IMG/VR virus record: IMGVR_UViG_3300013005_000170
Location: 1-23,802 of that record
Strand: one strand, 5' to 3'
Length of the DNA stretch: 23,802 nt
Source of the DNA: a virus
Of the stretch, positions 19,726 through 23,802 are shown piece by piece. How positions within the stretch are numbered: position 1 is the stretch's first letter; every line of letters begins with the position of its first letter. The notes beneath the pieces were generated by a model, which saw only the letters and a list, made by a program, of their open reading frames with translations, had not been told where the DNA came from and did not search any database. The position numbers and the translations under genes were made by a program.

Positions 19726-20349
19726 ATGATAGGCAATTACAACCAGTTAACGATTAAGCAGTTTTTAAAAATCAAACTAATTAGCGAACTTGAACAAGAC
19801 CCACTTCACAGAAAGGTTTTGATTCTTAGTGAAATTAGCGGAGTATCAGTTGATGAAATCGAAAGTATGCCAATAGGCGACATGATTGAAGCATTGAAAG
19901 GACTTGACAAGATTGAGAATTTACAAGCGGATGAAAAGATTAAATTAAAATTCAAAGTAGGTGGCAGGCGATTTATTGTTAAGTGGAAAGAGCAAGAGTT
20001 AACGAGTGAGCAGTTCATTGATGTTAGTCACTTTTGTAAAGAGCCTGAAAAGATATTGAGTAACATACATAATATACTTGCTTCAGTTTGTGTAGAAAGG
20101 AATTGGTATGGCAAAGAATTAGGGTATAAAGGCGATAAGCATAAAGAGGTTGCAGACTTGTTTTATAATGAGATGAAAATATCAACTGCATATCCTATCA
20201 TGCTTTTTTTTTGCAAATACTACGAGGCATTGCAGCGAAATATCCTAACCTTTTTGGAATCGGAAGCGAACAAGGCGATGGAGAACACGAAGGAACTGAT
20301 GGAGAAATTCAAACTTTTAGAACCAAGTGGGGATGGATTGCAAGCATAA
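19726..20349 (+). CDS. Tail assembly chaperone, frame-0 product (gpG-like)
   Basis: A 207-residue protein, helical and acidic at the N-terminus (LTIKQFLKIKLISELEQDPL, 8-27; EIESMPIGDMIEALKGLDKI type, about 45-62), with a beta part around FKVGGRRFIVKWKEQEL (about 76-92). Its layout and the overlapping downstream frame match tail assembly chaperones made in two forms by -1 frameshifting. The frame-0 stop lies 137 bases after the slippery T-run. It would coat or load the tape measure protein during tail assembly. Confidence 0.6.
   Translation: MIGNYNQLTIKQFLKIKLISELEQDPLHRKVLILSEISGVSVDEIESMPIGDMIEALKGLDKIENLQADEKIKLKFKVGGRRFIVKWKEQELTSEQFIDVSHFCKEPEKILSNIHNILASVCVERNWYGKELGYKGDKHKEVADLFYNEMKISTAYPIMLFFCKYYEALQRNILTFLESEANKAMENTKELMEKFKLLEPSGDGLQA
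20204..20212 (+). promoter_or_regulatory. Nine-T slippery site for -1 ribosomal frameshift
   Basis: In the frame of the upstream gene the run reads CTT-TTT-TTT-TGC, containing the ideal T-TTT-TTT heptamer (20205-20211). A -1 slip continues as TTG-CAA-ATA in the 20211 frame. The -1 frame is open from 20172, after a TGA at 20169-20171, so the two frames overlap for 178 bases around the site. Confidence 0.7.
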
Positions 20350-20492
20350 ATGACATTTGCAAAGATGACCGAACAAAATGGGATTACTTTTTTAGGATGA
20401 ATGTGATTGAGTTTCTAAATACAATGACATTTTATAAAGACAAAAGCGAACACGACAAAGAGATATGGACAAGGCAGCAGCAGCAGCAATAG
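20211..20492 (+). CDS. Frameshift extension of tail chaperone (gpT-like frame)
   Basis: The -1 frame relative to 19726 adds 93 residues after 162 frame-0 residues, for a fusion of about 255. It contains YPNLFGIGSEQGDGE (about 12-26), then KWGWIASINDICKDDRTKWD (about 39-58) and a helical tail ending RQQQQQ. The KWGW-x-x-S motif is what I recall of T-type segments in Bacteroidota phages. There is no ATG at its beginning; an independent start at TTG 20211 is possible but less likely than frameshifting. Its last 28 bases overlap the next gene at a (CAG)4 run. Confidence 0.65.
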   Translation: MQILRGIAAKYPNLFGIGSEQGDGEHEGTDGEIQTFRTKWGWIASINDICKDDRTKWDYFFRMNVIEFLNTMTFYKDKSEHDKEIWTRQQQQQ

Positions 20493-21091
20493 GAGCAAAG
20501 TTTGGGGAGTCAATTAAAGACTATACAAAAGCAAGTGAGAATATCATTGAGGCTATTGTTATGGAGCATTGCAACGAAGGTATAAGGCTAATGTCAAAAC
20601 AAATTAAATCAAAGGCAAGGACAGGTCAAGCAAGTACATTGGCAGCAAGTATGAGTAATGTTCCTATTCAAGTAAGTGCAACTAAGTTTCAAGTGAACAC
20701 AATTAGCACCGAGTATTATGCTGACTTTGTAGACAAGGGAGTGAAGGGAGTTAAGAATAAAGGCAAAGCACCACGCAGCCCATATAGTTTTAGGAACTTA
20801 GGAACATCAAAGGCAATGATTGAATCGTTCAAAGACTACATTGCAAGGACAGGCAGCAAATCAATGAATAAAAAAACATTGATAAGAAAAAATAAGAAAA
20901 AACAATCAGACTTAATCACTAAGGAAGCTAAACAAATGGCAGTAGCAACTAAAATAGGAGGTATTAAACCGATGAATTTTATTAGTAAGGCAGATAATCC
21001 ACAAAGGACAAAACAACTTGCAGCAAGTTTAGCAGCAGCATTAGGTAAGGCAATGGCAAAGAATATTAAAATATCAATCAATGGCAATTAA
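20465..21091 (+). CDS. HK97-gp10-like tail-completion protein
   Basis: A 208-residue protein, basic, Ala/Lys/Ser-rich. The segment STEYYADFVDKGVKGVKNKG (about 80-99) followed by APRSPYSF has the Y-A-x-F-V-x-x-G pattern of HK97 gp10-like tail-completion proteins, and the helical N-terminus fits too. It starts within the repeat of the previous gene (MDKAAAAAIGAKFG). The C-terminal half is Lys-rich (KKTLIRKNKKKQ). Confidence 0.6.
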   Translation: MDKAAAAAIGAKFGESIKDYTKASENIIEAIVMEHCNEGIRLMSKQIKSKARTGQASTLAASMSNVPIQVSATKFQVNTISTEYYADFVDKGVKGVKNKGKAPRSPYSFRNLGTSKAMIESFKDYIARTGSKSMNKKTLIRKNKKKQSDLITKEAKQMAVATKIGGIKPMNFISKADNPQRTKQLAASLAAALGKAMAKNIKISINGN

Positions 21092-22229
21092 CATCATATC
21101 AAATCCGAACAGCGTAGTGAGTGCATTTAATCAAATGGCTTTCAATGTGAGTAGCACGCAAGCAGGACAAACGAACTTTAACTTTTTAGCGGATGTATAT
21201 GTAAGTGGAATAAACACCGCAGTAAGTCGAATTGCAATACCTAAACAACCGAGTGTAAATACTTGTTTGATTGATGCAAGTCCAATATTAAAGAACTATG
21301 TTAAAAATGATTTCTTTAATGTGAATAGTAGCTTTGCTTTCTGCGAGCCTAACTTGAATAGTCGGGCAAAATATTACGTTCAATTTGGTGAGTTATATGA
21401 TGTCAGCGGAGTGCCAACTATTTACCCTGACCTTAGAAGATTCCCGACAAGTGGTAGTAACACCGCAGTTAATTCTATATTCGGATTTGAGCAATTCAAT
21501 ACTAATGTTTGGAATGGTTATGATGTAAGCGGATTTGGTTTCTTAACCGAGATACCCGAAAGGATAACGATTGAGCAAGGGCAAGAATTACGTTTGAGTT
21601 TTTATGACCCAAGTAATTTGATAAGATATTTATGGGTAGATGGTATTTATGAAGATTTAATCAATGCAAATAAAGTAAGTGGTGAGTTCTTATATAACGT
21701 AAATGTCAAAAACTGCTTAGATTATATTCTTGTTAATACAATAGGAACACACACAATAACACTTGCTAATAGTTTTGTCACAGAAGTTAAAAGCATAACT
21801 ATTGAGATAGTCGCAGCGTGTTCTAAATTCGATACAATACGATTACATTGGTTAAATAACTTAGGTGGGTGGGATAGTTACAACTTCACAAAACAATCCA
21901 TTAAAGCAATGGATATTGACCGAAAGCAATTCAAAAAGATGCAATCAATTAATTACTCAAAGAGTGATAGGTTAAAGACTAACTATAACACAACCATAAT
22001 AGACAAGTTACAAATCAATTCAGATTGGATAAGTGATGAAATGGCTGATTGGTTTCAAGGGTTGCTAACAAGTCCTATCGTCTACTTAGAAAGGGGAGCA
22101 GATAACTTTGTCTCAGTTAATATCACCAATTCAGAATACTTAATCCAACAATATTTGAATGGTCGCAAAATTCACAATTTGCAGTTAGATATTGAATACT
22201 CATACAACCGTTATACGCAATCGCAATAA
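21081..22229 (+). CDS. Tail structural protein
   Basis: A 382-residue protein, rich in Asn, Ser and aromatic residues, beta-rich and without catalytic motifs, starting 11 bases inside the previous gene and overlapping the next by one base (TAATG). The segments FKKMQSINYSKSDRLKTNYN (about 284-303) and ISDEMADWFQGLLTSPIVYL (about 315-334) recall baseplate or distal-tail-type proteins of Bacteroidota phages. A virion tail role is inferred from composition and neighbours. Confidence 0.55.
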   Translation: MAINIISNPNSVVSAFNQMAFNVSSTQAGQTNFNFLADVYVSGINTAVSRIAIPKQPSVNTCLIDASPILKNYVKNDFFNVNSSFAFCEPNLNSRAKYYVQFGELYDVSGVPTIYPDLRRFPTSGSNTAVNSIFGFEQFNTNVWNGYDVSGFGFLTEIPERITIEQGQELRLSFYDPSNLIRYLWVDGIYEDLINANKVSGEFLYNVNVKNCLDYILVNTIGTHTITLANSFVTEVKSITIEIVAACSKFDTIRLHWLNNLGGWDSYNFTKQSIKAMDIDRKQFKKMQSINYSKSDRLKTNYNTTIIDKLQINSDWISDEMADWFQGLLTSPIVYLERGADNFVSVNITNSEYLIQQYLNGRKIHNLQLDIEYSYNRYTQSQ

Positions 22230-23802
22230 TGCAGAAAACAGAACTAAAAATATACGCAGATAGTAAGTACTTCAATGTTGACTTATTCGATAATGAGCCT
22301 ATTGAACTAACTAAGTCTATAATTGAATTGACTGAACCTGAACAAAGGAAGTCAGACTATACTAAGACAATCAACATACCAGGAACAGCAAACAATAATT
22401 CAATCTTCACAAATATATTCGATGTTAACCATTCGATATTGAACGGAGATAATTCTAACTTTTATGTGGACTTTGACCCACGCAAAAAAGCTAATTGTAT
22501 TTTATATCGTGAAGGTATTCCGCAGTTAAGAGGCTATTTGCAAATGACATCTATTAACATACTTGATGAACAAAACATCACTTATGAATTAGTAGTATAT
22601 GGAAGGGTTGCAAATTTGTTTCAAGATGTCGGAGATAACTTATTAAGCGATTACGATTTCAGCGAATACACGCACTTGTGGACTGAAACGAATGTAAGAA
22701 ACTCAATCAATACATCAATTATTATTAATGGTGTTACTGCAAATTTCCAATTAGGTAGGGGTTATGTCTACCCTTTGATTGATTATGGATTTGATAACAA
22801 CAAACAACAAACTTATAATGTTGACCAACTATACCCTGCAATTTATGTGAAGACTATTTTAGACAAGATTCTAAGCACACATGGGTATAGGTATGAAAGT
22901 ACAATCCAATCGAATACCTTTTTAAATTCAACAGACTTTAAGCGGTTAATAATTCCTTCAAGTGGAGTTCCAAAACTAACATCAAGTCAAGTAATAGATA
23001 AGACATTTGTAGTTGATAGAACAACGGATAATAATTTAGGTGCACCAACTAACAATATAGTTAAGTTAATCTTTAATCGCACTAAACAAAATACAGACCC
23101 TGTGGGAGTAGCTGCAAATCATTCATCATGGGTAGTGCCAACAAATGGAGGTGGAACTTATAATTTTGTTTTAAAGTTATTCTTTAATATTACGTTAGAT
23201 AATAGTGTTACATTTAATCCAGGTGAATTTGTTAATTTCAATATGTCCGTTTATTTTAGAACTACAAGTGGAAGGGTTTTAAATCCTGGTGGAACTACTC
23301 AAAGTATTAATATGGATATATATACAAGAAGTCAAGATTTAACTGCTATATTTCAAAGTGACAATAGATTGATATATGATGGAGATGAAATAGAGGTGTA
23401 TTGGCAAATTACAAATTTAAACATAAGAAATACTAGCATAATTCTTATTTATTTACCTTTAAGTTTTTTAAATATAATTGTTAAAACAGGAACAGAATTT
23501 TACGATATACCAAAATCCGAACTATCTGAATTTTCAAATATAAATCCAACAAACGGATTACCCGAATTAAAGGCTAAAGACTTCTTAACTGCATTGATTA
23601 AGATGTTCAATTTATACATTGAGCCAAATCAACTTGATGATAGGTTATTAGCGATTGAGCCTCGTGATATTTATTACAACGATAATGTAGTTGACATCAC
23701 TAACAACTTAGATGTGAGCAAAGACTTTATTCAGAAACCTATGGGCGCATTAGACTTCAAGCAACTTGAATTTAGCTATGCAATGGATGATGATTATTGG
23801 AA
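22229..23802 (+). CDS. Large tail protein, 3' truncated by window end
   Basis: Open from ATG 22229 to the last base without a stop: at least 524 residues. It begins MQKTELKIYADSKYFNVDLF and continues with IELTEPEQRKSDYTKTINIP (about 32-51), a motif I associate with a conserved tail-tip or minor-tail protein of Bacteroidota phages. Later parts are beta-rich, with LKAKDFLTALIKMFNLYIEP (about 449-468) before the window ends. It probably builds the tail tip or baseplate hub. Confidence 0.7.
   Translation, partial: MQKTELKIYADSKYFNVDLFDNEPIELTKSIIELTEPEQRKSDYTKTINIPGTANNNSIFTNIFDVNHSILNGDNSNFYVDFDPRKKANCILYREGIPQLRGYLQMTSINILDEQNITYELVVYGRVANLFQDVGDNLLSDYDFSEYTHLWTETNVRNSINTSIIINGVTANFQLGRGYVYPLIDYGFDNNKQQTYNVDQLYPAIYVKTILDKILSTHGYRYESTIQSNTFLNSTDFKRLIIPSSGVPKLTSSQVIDKTFVVDRTTDNNLGAPTNNIVKLIFNRTKQNTDPVGVAANHSSWVVPTNGGGTYNFVLKLFFNITLDNSVTFNPGEFVNFNMSVYFRTTSGRVLNPGGTTQSINMDIYTRSQDLTAIFQSDNRLIYDGDEIEVYWQITNLNIRNTSIILIYLPLSFLNIIVKTGTEFYDIPKSELSEFSNINPTNGLPELKAKDFLTALIKMFNLYIEPNQLDDRLLAIEPRDIYYNDNVVDITNNLDVSKDFIQKPMGALDFKQLEFSYAMDDDYW

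Noticed and set aside
20465-20492. CAG trinucleotide run as an unstable microsatellite
   Set aside because: Only about four units; it is explained as coding overlap (Gln run in one frame, Ala run in the next).

Overview
The window is part of a tailed-phage (Caudoviricetes, siphovirus-like) genome or prophage, most likely infecting a Bacteroidota host (Flavobacterium-like). This is inferred from the very AT-rich DNA, the Bacteroidota-type -7 promoter boxes (TAnnTTTG), the lack of Shine-Dalgarno boxes, and gene families that I associate with Bacteroidota phages. Every protein gene reads on the + strand, mostly end to end or with 1-17 nt overlaps. The only minus-strand gene I can support is a tRNA-Gly-like sequence.

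Layout. 1-1640: end of a tail/structural operon (3' end of a truncated gene, a small structural protein, a probable fibre/receptor-binding protein, a small acidic protein). 1630-2798: lysis module (three small membrane proteins, holin candidates, then a GH24 endolysin), followed by a metallophosphoesterase (2799-3794). 3795-4337 carries no gene but holds a promoter, a terminator and two folded-RNA candidates. 4338-4772: a probable unimolecular spanin, ending in a strong terminator. 4945-10730: a long early operon of small unknown proteins leading into a recombination module (Rad52-like annealing protein, YqaJ exonuclease, NinG) and a small protein carrying an RNA polymerase alpha-CTD-like domain. 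10731-10883: a -7 box, structured leader and terminator. 10923-13963: a replication region with a DUF6291-like initiator candidate that contains an iteron array, two integron-cassette-like units, a second replication-type protein and a MazG-like pyrophosphohydrolase. 13978-18039: a sigma-like protein, glycosyltransferase, membrane protein, SAM methyltransferase, ParB-like protein and Mom-family DNA-modification protein. 18106 onward: terminase small and large subunits, a tail-assembly-chaperone pair joined by a predicted -1 frameshift, an HK97-gp10-like protein and two large tail proteins, the last running off the window.

How it fits together. The 8288-10006 block resembles a lambda-like recombination module. 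The gene at 11121 with phased iterons inside it is laid out like lambda O with its internal origin. The alpha-CTD-like and sigma-like proteins suggest the phage redirects host RNA polymerase. The methyltransferase, ParB-like and Mom-family genes just before the terminase suggest that the DNA is hypermodified against restriction before packaging.

The most unusual structures are: (a) two cassette-like units at 11974-12470 whose ends obey the complementarity expected of integron gene cassettes; (b) ATCGC iterons phased at about 10 bp that cut across the reading frame; (c) the alpha-CTD-like protein; and (d) a 29-nt hairpin repeated almost exactly in front of two start codons. All functional names come from reading motifs by eye; no database search was run.
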